A DNA stretch of 64,000 bases, from the NCBI GenBank assembly GCA_009910795.1, contig VMEE01000018.1, positions 62,001-126,000 on the forward strand, given 5' to 3'. Positions 14,475 through 23,807 of this stretch are shown here, one piece after another (within the stretch, counting starts at the first letter, position 1; each line of letters opens with the position of its first letter). A program made the translations under genes and the position numbers. This stretch comes from Dehalobacter sp. CP. Lineage in GTDB: Bacteria > Bacillota_B > Desulfitobacteriia > Desulfitobacteriales > Syntrophobotulaceae. Below the pieces are notes generated by a model, which saw nothing but the letters and a program-made list of their open reading frames with translations, made no database searches and was not told the DNA's origin.

Positions 14475-17212
14475 TGGCCACTATCAGCAGGCGTTCATTT
14501 ATTAAAGGGTCGACAGCGAGCCTTGTCTTGCTGGCAACAGGGTTTGGCTCAAAAGCATATTTTTTTCAAACAGCCAACGCGGAAACATCCAATACTGAAG
14601 AATGGAAACCGGCTTATTGCCCGGGATGTCATATGCCCATCTGCGGCACCCAAGTGAAAGTTGTTAATGGTGTTGCAGTGGAAATTAAAGGTGATCCCAA
14701 AAGTCCTACCAATAAAGGGAAGTTATGTCCGAGGGGAAATTCAATCATTGGCGGACTTTATCACCCATACCGGGTAAAAACTCCCTTAAAACGAACGAAT
14801 CCTGAAAAAGGGCTGGATATTGATCCCGGTTGGGTGGAAATTACCTGGGATGAAGCCTATGCTATTGTAGCAGGTAAACTAAAAGAAGCCAGAGCATATG
14901 ATCCCAGGAGCTTTATTTATAATTTTGGATTCGGCAATGAGGATTCTTTCAGCAGAATTTTGTTTGATAAGGCATTAGGCTCTACTACCCGAATAGGTTC
15001 TGCAGGTCCGTTATGTCCGGACCATTATGGCTCGACGACTTGCTTGTCCACAAGGGTAGAGAGGGTTGATTTGCAATATTGTAAATTGATTTTGAATATT
15101 GGCCGGAGCATTGGTGATGAGTGGGCCTTAGCGCATTATAGTACAAGTGATTATGCCACAGCCGTTGAACGGGGATTGAAAGTTATCACTGTCAACCCCC
15201 GGAAGACAGTCGCAGCCCAAAACGGAGAATGGGTACCCATTATACCGGGTACGGACATAGCGTTTTGCTGGGCGTTAGTTCACACGATCATTTATGAAAT
15301 CAACAAATACGACGAAAAGTTCCTCAAATGGAGGACAAACGCGCCCTATCTCATCGAGGATAAACCTCAAGTCTTTAAAGGGTCCAAAGTGCACATTGAG
15401 GACCACTTCAGAGATGAAGCAACCCAGAAACCTCTGGTATGGGACGAATCCCAGCATAAAGCGGTGCCATTTGATTCCTCCAGGGGAGACACTTATGCCC
15501 TGACAGGTACCTATACCGTTAGGGGAAAGACGGTTAAAACCGCATTCCAGCTTATGACCGAGTATGTAAAAGAGTACACACCCGAATGGGCCGAAAAAAT
15601 ATGCACCGTCCCTGCAGCCAAAATCAGAGAGATAGCCAAAGAATTGGTGGATACGGCACAAATCGGCGCAACGATTAATATTGAAGGCTTTGAGTTCCCG
15701 CTCAGGCCCGTAGCAACCTTCCCGGGCCGGGGAGCAAACTGCAATCCCCTGAATACGGAATTGTATAAGGCACTTTATATAATCAATGAGCTTTTAGGTT
15801 GTTTGGATGTACCAGGCGGCGTACTGGGTGTCGAGACAGGAGATTTTCACCCGTTCATGACCGACAAAGATGGGATGCTTACACCTGTTCCGTGGGATAT
15901 ATTTAAGGCTCAGTCCGTTGGAACGCCGACGTTTGAATTCCCTCCTAACAGCTTTGATAATAATTGCTTTTACCCTATGAAGCTGGATGTTGAACAACTA
16001 ACATGGAAAACAATACTTGATCCAAAGAGTTATTATGTTCCCTTCGAAGCAAAAGTATTAATGATCCATGGTGCCAATAATATAAAATCAAACGCCGATC
16101 CTGAACCTGTGATGGCGGCCATGAGAAGGATCCCCTTTGTTTTTGACATTGCAGTTTGGCTGGACGAAGCAAGCCAGTTTGCAGATGTTATCCTACCGGA
16201 ACATCACGCCTTGGAAAGGGCAGCTGCATTTAATGCGTCTTTTATATGCTCCAAGGGCTCCGATGACGAAAGCCGCGGAATGAGGGCGATATGTGCCAGA
16301 AAGCCGGTAGTTGCCCCGGCGCATAACACCAGGCTCGCTGAGGATATCTGTTTTGACCTTGCCGAACGGGTAGGATGTCTGCCGGCCCTGAATATGATCA
16401 CGAATAAGACATTCCTGGGCATGTACTTCTTGAATAAACCAGCCGGATTAGCAAAAGAGTATTCGCTTTTGCCAATCAAAAAGTATACTTATGAAGAAAT
16501 AATTGAAAGAAAACTCAAATCCCTTTACGGCCCCCAATCCGGCTGGAATGATTTTGCCGAATGCGCCGTAAAAGGTTATAAAGTCCCCACAATAAAAGGA
16601 AGCTATAACTATTTCTATGCACCGGAGAACAAAATCAGAATACCGCTTTATTATACGTACTCGGGGCGAAACATTAATACGATTATGAACGGCCTTAAGG
16701 AGCATGGGATAAAATTCCCGGGTGCCGATATTGAAGAAGTCGCCAGGAATTATGCCGCTACCCCGCTTTATTACGAGTTTAACACCATGCTGCCTACGGC
16801 GGAATATCCTTTCAAAGTATTCCAGTTTAAAACCCATTTTCAAGTTAACGATTCAAGCGGACTCGTGTACAATCCTTGGCTAAGGGAAATCCAACACAAC
16901 TTTGATCCAAATATTCTTAAAGTCCTGGTCCCCTATGAGGCAGGGAAAGCCATGGGCTTGAATGAGGACGATGAAATTGTCGTAGAATCCCAATATGGAC
17001 ACAAAACCCAGGGCAAAGTTCATTTATCCCAAATGATTCATCCTCAAACCATAGGAATTGGCGGCAAATGGGGTAAACGCGGAACACATATCATTCCATT
17101 CGCCAAAGAAGGCCCGAATTACAATGTTTTATTGAATGGGGACGAGAGAGATATCGGATTCCTGATGGGTAACCTGAACAATTCAGTTTGTGTAAAAATT
17201 TATAAGGCATAG
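14474..17212 (+). CDS. Molybdopterin oxidoreductase catalytic subunit (DMSO reductase family)
   Basis: This 912-residue protein starts with a Tat signal (SRRSFIKG, residues 5-12), so it is exported folded. The 4Fe-4S motif is C49-x2-C52-x4-C57-x27-C85 (YCPGCHMPIC, then LCPRG). The molybdopterin domains follow. A cysteine-bearing segment, AGPLCPDHYGSTTC, lies where a Mo ligand is expected. The C-terminal dinucleotide-binding domain includes KVHLSQMIHP. The family covers polysulfide, thiosulfate, arsenate and other reductases, and sequence alone does not fix the substrate. With NrfD and the four-cluster subunit it forms a complex iron-sulfur molybdoenzyme facing outward. Confidence 0.93.
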   Translation: MATISRRSFIKGSTASLVLLATGFGSKAYFFQTANAETSNTEEWKPAYCPGCHMPICGTQVKVVNGVAVEIKGDPKSPTNKGKLCPRGNSIIGGLYHPYRVKTPLKRTNPEKGLDIDPGWVEITWDEAYAIVAGKLKEARAYDPRSFIYNFGFGNEDSFSRILFDKALGSTTRIGSAGPLCPDHYGSTTCLSTRVERVDLQYCKLILNIGRSIGDEWALAHYSTSDYATAVERGLKVITVNPRKTVAAQNGEWVPIIPGTDIAFCWALVHTIIYEINKYDEKFLKWRTNAPYLIEDKPQVFKGSKVHIEDHFRDEATQKPLVWDESQHKAVPFDSSRGDTYALTGTYTVRGKTVKTAFQLMTEYVKEYTPEWAEKICTVPAAKIREIAKELVDTAQIGATINIEGFEFPLRPVATFPGRGANCNPLNTELYKALYIINELLGCLDVPGGVLGVETGDFHPFMTDKDGMLTPVPWDIFKAQSVGTPTFEFPPNSFDNNCFYPMKLDVEQLTWKTILDPKSYYVPFEAKVLMIHGANNIKSNADPEPVMAAMRRIPFVFDIAVWLDEASQFADVILPEHHALERAAAFNASFICSKGSDDESRGMRAICARKPVVAPAHNTRLAEDICFDLAERVGCLPALNMITNKTFLGMYFLNKPAGLAKEYSLLPIKKYTYEEIIERKLKSLYGPQSGWNDFAECAVKGYKVPTIKGSYNYFYAPENKIRIPLYYTYSGRNINTIMNGLKEHGIKFPGADIEEVARNYAATPLYYEFNTMLPTAEYPFKVFQFKTHFQVNDSSGLVYNPWLREIQHNFDPNILKVLVPYEAGKAMGLNEDDEIVVESQYGHKTQGKVHLSQMIHPQTIGIGGKWGKRGTHIIPFAKEGPNYNVLLNGDERDIGFLMGNLNNSVCVKIYKA

Positions 17213-17224
17213 GGGGGAATATAA

Positions 17225-17836
17225 ATGCGGTACGGAATGGTAATTAATCTTAAACGATGCGTAGGTTGCGACGCTTGTACAGTTGCATGCAAGCAGGCCA
17301 ATGGCACGCCGCCGGGAGTATTTTATTCCCATGTATCACATATTGAAAAAGGTATCTATCCCAATGGAAAAGTTGAGCATACACCTATCTTATGTATGCA
17401 TTGCAGTAATCCGGTATGTGTAACTGTTTGCCCGACTAAAGCATCCCATAAGAATGAAGACGGTACAGTAACCATTGACCAGTCCAAGTGTATAGGTTGC
17501 AGACAGTGTATTGCTTCCTGTCCGTATGATGTTCGTAATTTTATCTCTGAAAAAATCAAAGGATATTATCCGGACAAAGGTTTGACTCCGCAAGAGCAGA
17601 CTTCTTACAGCAACTTCATTAAAGGGAAAGTATATAAATGTGATTTTTGCAGGAATAAACGATTAGGCCAGCAAGAAGAACCGGTTTGCGTGCAGACCTG
17701 TCCTGCCGAAGCCCGTATTTTTGGCGACCTTGATGACCCGAACAGCAATGTTTCCAAACTTGTCGCAGAGCACAATACAGTTCGATTGGCTGAAGAGTTT
17801 GGAACACAACCCAGTGTCTATTACATCCAAAAGTAG
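17225..17836 (+). CDS. Four-cluster ferredoxin subunit of the molybdoenzyme
   Basis: This 203-residue PsrB/DmsB-type subunit has four cysteine groups: CVGCDACTVACKQ, CMHCSNPVCVTVCP, CIGCRQCIASCPYD and CDFC...CVQTCPAEAR. These bind four Fe-S clusters forming a wire from the NrfD anchor to the catalytic subunit. It begins 12 bp after the catalytic gene with a GGGGGAATATAA leader. It has no signal of its own and would be carried by the Tat-targeted partner. The pseudogene at 1605 is a broken relative. Confidence 0.93.
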   Translation: MRYGMVINLKRCVGCDACTVACKQANGTPPGVFYSHVSHIEKGIYPNGKVEHTPILCMHCSNPVCVTVCPTKASHKNEDGTVTIDQSKCIGCRQCIASCPYDVRNFISEKIKGYYPDKGLTPQEQTSYSNFIKGKVYKCDFCRNKRLGQQEEPVCVQTCPAEARIFGDLDDPNSNVSKLVAEHNTVRLAEEFGTQPSVYYIQK

Positions 17837-17843
17837 ATAGGTT

Positions 17844-17876
17844 TAAAGGGGACGTCGCTAAGTTACGTCCCCTTTA
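17844..17876 (+). terminator. Intrinsic terminator after the molybdoenzyme operon
   Basis: TAAAGGGGACGT (17844-17855) pairs with ACGTCCCCTTTA (17865-17876) over a 9-nt loop. Confidence 0.75.
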
Positions 17877-17886
17877 GAATTTCCAG

Positions 17887-17913
17887 TGGAGCCGATGGTC
17901 GGAATCGAACCGA
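17887..17913 (-). repeat. 3' fragment of a tRNA gene (probably tRNA-Thr), candidate attachment site
   Basis: The minus strand reads TCGGTTCGATTCCGACC followed by ATCGGCTCCA. This is a T-loop with its stem, the 3' half of an acceptor stem (CATCGGC), a discriminator base and CCA. The D-arm, anticodon arm and 5' acceptor strand are missing. The acceptor implies a 5' end GCCGATG, as in bacterial tRNA-Thr. Such 25-30 bp tRNA 3' ends are the usual attachment sites of tyrosine-integrase elements. No integrase is visible. Confidence 0.75.
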
Positions 17914-17979
17914 TTCGCACGTATATTTTAATTGATAAATATTTCCTGATTAACTATCAACAAAGAGGGCTGTGATCTT

Positions 17980-18060
17980 TTGAATAAGGATATTACAAAA
18001 CGTATTTTTGCCGAAGCATTAATAGAATTGTCAACCTGCATGGATACGGCTGGATTTTAA
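17980..18060 (+). pseudogene. N-terminal stub of a TetR-family regulator
   Basis: A TTG-started 26-residue frame reads NKDITKRIFAEALIELST, the first helix typical of TetR regulators, and then stops after CMDTAGF. The helix-turn-helix and ligand domain are gone. It lies between the tRNA fragment and the aminotransferase, at the edge of the accessory block. Confidence 0.5.
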
Positions 18061-18065
18061 GAGCT

Positions 18066-19256
18066 TCAGGATCCGAACTCCTGCACCAGTTTTTCGAACG
18101 CGGAAATGGAATTTACGATGGTATCCATACTGACGCAATAAGAGATTCTGATATGACCGGGACAGCCAAATCCGCTTCCGGGGACAAGCAATAAATTGTA
18201 TTTAACGGCCCTTTTGACAAATTCAACATCGTTCTCGATCAGTGTTTTGGGGAAAAGGTAAAAGGCTCCCTGCGGTTTGACGCATTCGAAACCAAGCGCA
18301 GTGAGATGCTCATATAAATAATCTCTTTTCTTTTGATAGTCTGCGGTATCTGTTTTGACGTCCAGAGAATCACCGATAACTTTCTGGAACAATCCGGGAG
18401 CATTGACAAACCCCAGCGTTCGGTTGCAAAAGCTTAAGGCGTTATTCAGCACGTCAGCGTCTTTAATTCTGCTGCTCGCTGCAATATATCCTATTCTCTC
18501 TCCGGCAAGGCCGAGTGATTTACTGAAGGAATTGACAATCATGCTGTTTTCAAAAATCGACAGGATGTTCGGAATTTTCATCCCGTCATAGACAATCTGG
18601 TCGTAGGGCTGATCGGAGATAATATAGATGATCGTACTGTATTCGTTTTCTTTTTTCTGCAGAATTCCTTTGATTTGTTCCAGCTTCTCCTTGCTGTAGA
18701 CAATACCGGTTGGATTATTCGGGGTATTGATGACAATCGCCTTTGTTTTGGGCGAAATCGCTTTTTCTAGGGCATCCAGGTCCGGCTCGAGTGTCCGGGG
18801 GTCCGGCGGCACAATGACCGGTTTCCCACCATGGTTATCCGTATAGAAAATATATTCCACAAAATAAGGTGCAAAGATAATTACTTCTTCACCTGGATTC
18901 AGAAGTGCTTTCAGCACAACATTCAGCCCGCCGGCAGCCCCGATAGTCATAGTAATATTATCTTGTGTAAGTCCGATCTGGCTGTCGCTCTGGAGCGACT
19001 GGGCAATTTTTTCTCTGACTTCGGGATAGCCGGCATTGTTCATGTATTTATGGATTCCTTTATAATTCCCGGTGACATAATTTTTCAGAGATTCAATGAC
19101 CTCCTCTGGCGGCTCAGAAAAGGGATTGCCCAAACTGAAGTCATAGACGTTTTCGCGTCCATAAATTTTGGCGAGCCTTTCGCCTTCCTCAAACATTGCT
19201 CTGATCCAGGAGGCATTCTTTAAATTATTGATTACTTTTTCCGAAAACACGCACAT
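18066..19256 (-). CDS. Pyridoxal-phosphate aminotransferase, class I/II
   Basis: This 396-residue fold-type I aminotransferase has the N-terminal DFSLGNPFSEPP, the NTPNNPTGIVYS loop that contacts the cofactor, and the PLP-binding lysine in NSFSKSLGLAGERIGY. The C-terminal arginine region is PGSGFGCPGHIRISY. It is related to aspartate/aromatic aminotransferases of the AspC/PatA type. The amino donor cannot be assigned. It is a single gene, with AGGAGAAATG just upstream of the start. Confidence 0.9.
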   Translation of the reverse strand: MCVFSEKVINNLKNASWIRAMFEEGERLAKIYGRENVYDFSLGNPFSEPPEEVIESLKNYVTGNYKGIHKYMNNAGYPEVREKIAQSLQSDSQIGLTQDNITMTIGAAGGLNVVLKALLNPGEEVIIFAPYFVEYIFYTDNHGGKPVIVPPDPRTLEPDLDALEKAISPKTKAIVINTPNNPTGIVYSKEKLEQIKGILQKKENEYSTIIYIISDQPYDQIVYDGMKIPNILSIFENSMIVNSFSKSLGLAGERIGYIAASSRIKDADVLNNALSFCNRTLGFVNAPGLFQKVIGDSLDVKTDTADYQKKRDYLYEHLTALGFECVKPQGAFYLFPKTLIENDVEFVKRAVKYNLLLVPGSGFGCPGHIRISYCVSMDTIVNSISAFEKLVQEFGS

Positions 19257-19453
19257 TTCTCCTTTAGGACATCATCATATTGTTACTGGTATTATTTTAC
19301 CTCATTTCATCTTGACAAAAAAGTCTATTTGCTGAAGTCCGGCAAAATGTTCCTATCGATGAAAAAAACGTCAAGAATAAAAGAAAACAGGAATATAGAA
19401 GAAAATGTCGAATTTTACAGTTAATCAGACGAGAAAAGATTTGAGGGATTAAA

Positions 19454-20632
19454 ATGTTCTATGCCTATTTAAATGACCAGGCTGCAGTCATTATCATTTT
19501 ATGTTTTTCTTTTCTGAATTTGGCATTTGTATTTACAATGAACAAGGAGAAGAGTTTTTCGGCTCTTTTTGGATTTAGTTTTATTGCGCCGTTTCTCTTG
19601 GCGCTGCTTAGTATAGCCTATCCTGATATGGTACTGCGTATTAAAGTGCTTCATCATACAAATTTTGCTTTTCTCTGCTTGTTGCTTATACTGATATTAT
19701 CGTGGCGGTGGAAGAATTACGCTGCATCTGCCGCTTTGAGCGTGATTTTCCCCTTTCTGGTACTTTTCACGGTCATGAATGCGGACCACCTGCCGGTTAT
19801 TCTGACGATGACGGAATCCTTAAGCGGAGCGGCTGTCGTCCTGGCCGCCGGCATTATTATATTGCTGCATAAATTCCTCGGTGAAAAGCAGATATCATTG
19901 ACCTGGGGAGTCATATTTATGGGTTTTGGACAGCTGCTCCAATATGAGTTTCCTACCAATTCCTCTTTCTTGATTCCGTTATGTCAGTTTGCCGCGTACC
20001 TGCTGTTTTACTGTTATATCCAAAAAACATCAAAGGAGCCGTACCGTTTAAAATTGGCGAACGCTGAAGAGAAGATTGTAGACATCAATAAGACCATCAA
20101 CTACGAAGTAAAGAGAAAAATGCTGGAAATGGAATTGCACAATGAACACTTGCTCAATATGGTCCAGAGAGATCCGCTGGTCGATGCGTATAATAAAAAG
20201 GGGATCATGAATTATTTTGGAAACCTGATTGATGATCCCAAGATAGACGAATTCACGCTCATGCTCTTTGACATTGATAATTTTAAAAGCATTAATGATA
20301 ACCGTGGACATGTTGTCGGGGACATGGTCCTCAAAAAGGTCGTAAGTATTGCCAAGGAAAATATCAGGGAATTTGACATACTTGGCCGTTATGGAGGAGA
20401 TGAATTCCTGGTCATTTTGCCGAAAACCAAAATAACGGATGCCCTGATTGTCGCCGAACGGTTCAGAAAAAGAGTCAGTGAAGAGCCGGGTATTTCGGTC
20501 TCTATAGGACTAGCTGCTTATCCGGAGGATGGCACTACAGCCCATAATCTGATTGAGACCGCTGATGCTGGCCTGTATCACTCCAAAAGGGTCGGCAAGA
20601 ACGCAATAAGCCATGCGGGTTCAATGATCTGA
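19454..20632 (+). CDS. Membrane-bound diguanylate cyclase (GGDEF)
   Basis: This 392-residue protein has an N-terminal membrane region of about six hydrophobic segments (residues 1-190), a short charged helix, and a C-terminal GGDEF domain with an intact active site, GRYGGDEFLVILP, preceded by LMLFDIDNFKSIND. It should make cyclic di-GMP in response to a membrane or extracellular cue. No EAL domain is present. It stands alone ahead of a two-component system. Start after GAGGGATTAAA. Confidence 0.92.
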   Translation: MFYAYLNDQAAVIIILCFSFLNLAFVFTMNKEKSFSALFGFSFIAPFLLALLSIAYPDMVLRIKVLHHTNFAFLCLLLILILSWRWKNYAASAALSVIFPFLVLFTVMNADHLPVILTMTESLSGAAVVLAAGIIILLHKFLGEKQISLTWGVIFMGFGQLLQYEFPTNSSFLIPLCQFAAYLLFYCYIQKTSKEPYRLKLANAEEKIVDINKTINYEVKRKMLEMELHNEHLLNMVQRDPLVDAYNKKGIMNYFGNLIDDPKIDEFTLMLFDIDNFKSINDNRGHVVGDMVLKKVVSIAKENIREFDILGRYGGDEFLVILPKTKITDALIVAERFRKRVSEEPGISVSIGLAAYPEDGTTAHNLIETADAGLYHSKRVGKNAISHAGSMI

Positions 20633-20763
20633 ACTTTCACAGAATATTAATCGATCGTTCACGAAACGTACACATTCATTCCTTAAAATATCATCCAGGG
20701 ATCAATCCCTCCTGAAACAAATAGAATTATAGACTGTTGGGGGAAACTAAAGGGGGTTAGGCA

Positions 20764-21438
20764 ATGACTGCAGGGAATATACTTATCGCAGACGATGAAG
20801 CCAGAATGAGGAAACTGGTTGCTGATTTTTTAAAAAAGGAAGGGTATACCGTCATCGAAGCGGAAGATGGGAAACAGGCCCTGGATATTATTCATTCCGG
20901 ACAGCATATCAGCCTGGCCATCCTGGATGTCATGATGCCCGAGACGGATGGATGGACGGTATGCAGGGAAATCCGAAAGAGCGGCCAGACTCCGGTCATC
21001 ATGCTGACAGCAAGATCTGAGGAATCGGATGAGCTGTTCGGTTTTGATCTGGGCGCAGATGAATATATTACGAAACCTTTCAGTCCGCTGATCCTGGTCG
21101 CGCGGGTGCAGGCCCTTCTTCGCAGAACCAGTGATCCGAAGGCTAGCATTAAAAACTTTGACGGCCTGGAGATCGATAAAAACAGGCGAGTCGTAAGTAT
21201 TGACGGAGAACGGGTAGATTTAAGCCCGAAGGAATATGAGTTGCTTTTATATCTGGTAGAAAATGAAAGCCTGGCTGTATCGAGGGAACAGATCTTAAAT
21301 TCAGTCTGGGATTACGATTATTATGGCGACGCCAGAACTGTGGACACCCACATCAAACGGTTAAGGTATAAATTAGGGATCAAAGGAGACTTTATTCAAA
21401 CCGTCAGAGGACTGGGATACAGATTTGAGATAATCTGA
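20764..21438 (+). CDS. OmpR/PhoB-family response regulator
   Basis: This 224-residue protein has a receiver with IADDEARMRK, the phosphoacceptor Asp in LAILDVMMPETDG, and the EYITKPFSP lysine. The C-terminal winged helix has LSPKEYELLLYLVEN and RTVDTHIKRLRYKLG. The histidine kinase gene starts 16 bp downstream, so the two form a cognate pair. AGGGGGTTAGGCA precedes the ATG. Confidence 0.95.
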   Translation: MTAGNILIADDEARMRKLVADFLKKEGYTVIEAEDGKQALDIIHSGQHISLAILDVMMPETDGWTVCREIRKSGQTPVIMLTARSEESDELFGFDLGADEYITKPFSPLILVARVQALLRRTSDPKASIKNFDGLEIDKNRRVVSIDGERVDLSPKEYELLLYLVENESLAVSREQILNSVWDYDYYGDARTVDTHIKRLRYKLGIKGDFIQTVRGLGYRFEII

Positions 21439-21454
21439 ATTTGAGGTAATTCTA

Positions 21455-22933
21455 ATGAAATCATCCATCAAACTAAAGCTATTCACTGCTATAAGTTGCC
21501 TAACTGTATTGTATGTTTTGCTTTCGTGGTTTTTAAACGACCAGTTTCTTGCGAAGTATTACTACTTGAACAAGGAAAGCACCTTGAAGGAGTACTACCA
21601 TGAGATCAATGAAAACTATGATGGCGAGCCGTTCGATATTTTACTCAATCTGGAGAAAATTGAGAGGACCGAGGGCCTGAACATTACGATTCTTGATTCA
21701 TCCATGTATATCAAATATATTTCTTCGTTGAAAGAAGAAGGATTTTTCCATGAACCATTCAAAAAGCCCGGAGGCTCGGATTATTCGTTCATTCCTGATA
21801 TTGCCATCCTCAAAGATGCCCAGAATTCCACGCAGCCTGTGATTGTTAAATCCACTGACCGCAGACTGAATTCCGATTTTATTAATCTGGTTGGACAGTT
21901 AAATAACGGAGACTATCTGTACCTAAACACTCCGGTCGTCGCGATCGAGGAAAGTGCGGCGATTGCTAATAAGTTTTCTCTTATTACGGGTTTGTTTATT
22001 ATGGTTATCGGGGTGCTGATCGTATTTTTCTTCACAGATAGATTTACCAAGCCCATTCTTCGTCTGAATGAGATCGCCCAGGCCATGGTCAAACTGGATT
22101 TTGGCAAAAAATACCCGGTGCGGACCTACGACGAAATTGGCGAACTTGGCTCAAGCATTAACTCGCTTTCCACCCAATTGGAGAAATCGATTAATGAACT
22201 CCGGCAGGCCAATGAAAAACTCATGGAGGATATCGAAAGAGAAAGAAAAATAGACGACATGAGAAAAGAATTTATTTCCAATGTTTCACACGAGCTAAAG
22301 ACGCCGATTGCACTGATCCAGGGCTATGCCGAGGGACTCAAGGTCAATGTCAACGAAAGTGAAGAGGATAAAGACTTCTATTGTAATGTGATCATTGATG
22401 AAAGCGCTAAGATGAATAAGCTTGTCAAACAGCTCCTGGAGTTATCGCAGATCGATGCGGGCTACACCCGGCTGGAAAAAACAGATTTTGACTTAAACGA
22501 ACTGGTCGAATTTGTCCTCAGAAAAAATATGCTGCTGATTAAAGAGAAAGATATTCAGCTGATGCGGGAAATTCAGGATAAATTTACGGTTAATGCCGAT
22601 ATCGACAGGATTGAACAGATCATCGTGAACTATCTGGTCAATGCGATCAATCATGCAGACCAGCGCAAAGAAATTAAAGTCAAGCTCGAAAAAACAGGAC
22701 AAAAAGCCAGGGTCAGCGTTTTCAACTCCGGCACTCTTATCCCTGAAGAAGCCCTGGATAAGATTTGGACCAGCTTTTATAAGGTGGACAAAGCAAGAAC
22801 CCGTTCTTATGGCGGCACAGGCCTTGGCTTGTCGATCGTCCGGGCCATTCAGGAACAGCATGGTAATGCATATGGGGCTCAAAACGTGGAAAATGGCGTC
22901 GAGTTTTGGTTTGAGGTAGATCTAGCGGAATAA
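21455..22933 (+). CDS. Sensor histidine kinase
   Basis: This 492-residue kinase has an N-terminal membrane segment, an extracellular sensor of about 150 residues, a second membrane segment (FSLITGLFIMVIGVLIVFFF), a HAMP domain, the H-box SNVSHELKTPIALIQGYAEG, and a HATPase domain with GGTGLGLSIVRAI. Its partner is the regulator just upstream. A lipoprotein gene follows 21 bp later and may be part of the same signalling unit. Confidence 0.95.
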   Translation: MKSSIKLKLFTAISCLTVLYVLLSWFLNDQFLAKYYYLNKESTLKEYYHEINENYDGEPFDILLNLEKIERTEGLNITILDSSMYIKYISSLKEEGFFHEPFKKPGGSDYSFIPDIAILKDAQNSTQPVIVKSTDRRLNSDFINLVGQLNNGDYLYLNTPVVAIEESAAIANKFSLITGLFIMVIGVLIVFFFTDRFTKPILRLNEIAQAMVKLDFGKKYPVRTYDEIGELGSSINSLSTQLEKSINELRQANEKLMEDIERERKIDDMRKEFISNVSHELKTPIALIQGYAEGLKVNVNESEEDKDFYCNVIIDESAKMNKLVKQLLELSQIDAGYTRLEKTDFDLNELVEFVLRKNMLLIKEKDIQLMREIQDKFTVNADIDRIEQIIVNYLVNAINHADQRKEIKVKLEKTGQKARVSVFNSGTLIPEEALDKIWTSFYKVDKARTRSYGGTGLGLSIVRAIQEQHGNAYGAQNVENGVEFWFEVDLAE

Positions 22934-22954
22934 CAAGAAAAGAGGAATTTGTGA

Positions 22955-23470
22955 GTGAAAAAGAAGTTATTGGTTGTGGGACTTGTTACCTTACTGATTG
23001 TGTTGACAGGGTGTTCAGCAAGTACTTCTTCGACGGCAACGGACGATACGGCAACAGCGCAGACGGAAAGTACACAGACCGAGGGAGTCCGGCCAACCCG
23101 ACAGATGGATTTACTCGGAAAAGTGGTCAGTGTGGGTGAAAAACAGCTGATCGTCGCAGAACTGCAATCTTCGGATTCTTCACAAAGCGAACAAAAAGCA
23201 GCTCCGCCGGAACAAGGAAATACGCGTGTAGAAACCTCGTCAGCACGGGAAATGAATGATAAGACGACCGGCACGAACTATACAATTGTCGTTGCTGAAG
23301 ATACACCGATTTTCAGTAGAACGGCGGGTGCAGATGGCGCTCAGGAGACCAGCATTAATCTGAGTGATTTAAAAGCAGGCGATATCCTGAGAATATGGGT
23401 GAATGAACTGAATACTTCAAAAGAATCCAACGCAGTATACGTGGAATTAACGTCGCAGCAAACGACGTAA
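22955..23470 (+). CDS. Small secreted lipoprotein
   Basis: A GTG-started 171-residue protein with signal KKKLLVVGLVTLLIVLTGCS and lipobox LTGC, so it is anchored outside the membrane by a lipidated cysteine. A Ser/Thr-rich linker follows, then a domain beginning LLGKVVSVGEKQLIVAEL that resembles small beta-barrel (OB-like) modules. It follows the histidine kinase by 21 bp and is probably cotranscribed. The function is unknown; ligand delivery to the kinase or an envelope-stress role are possibilities. Confidence 0.82.
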   Translation: MKKKLLVVGLVTLLIVLTGCSASTSSTATDDTATAQTESTQTEGVRPTRQMDLLGKVVSVGEKQLIVAELQSSDSSQSEQKAAPPEQGNTRVETSSAREMNDKTTGTNYTIVVAEDTPIFSRTAGADGAQETSINLSDLKAGDILRIWVNELNTSKESNAVYVELTSQQTT

Positions 23471-23807
23471 GTCAGAAATAGGCTTTGCGAGCGAAAGAAA
23501 TTTGGTTTGCTTTCGAATCGAAAAAGTGAGGGATACATCCAACCACAAGGATGCATCCCTTTTGACACCGATTTATTCCAAACGGATTGCTCGATTTTAA
23601 AGGGATAATGGCGGAATACAGAGAATAATACAAACGGACAAATATATGAATTTAAGCTTGTTGTCGGAGGTGCCCGGGTCGGGGAATCCAATGTTACTGC
23701 AGTGAATCTTCCGTGATTGATATCTTGGGATGATATGGAGAAGAGATAAGAAGACCATACACGGAGATGAAATAGCTTATGTTTCAAGAAAGAAAGTAGG
23801 ATGAAGT
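23471..23807. other. Intergenic region with a terminator and a possible short gene remnant
   Basis: A hairpin at 23530-23563 (GGGATACATCC / GGATGCATCCC, one mismatch, then TTTT) terminates the two-component operon. At about 23620-23718 a short plus-strand frame reads YEFKLVVGGARVGESNVTAV and stops. It resembles the end of a secreted beta-rich domain but has no start, so it may be a remnant. Nothing else is seen before the degV start. Confidence 0.45.

Noticed and set aside
1..17887. A clean genomic island ending at the tRNA fragment on its right side
   Set aside because: The fragment is in minus orientation, so the element attached to it would lie to its right, and no integrase or second copy is visible in the window. 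Only the weaker claim of a scar or decayed element is supported.
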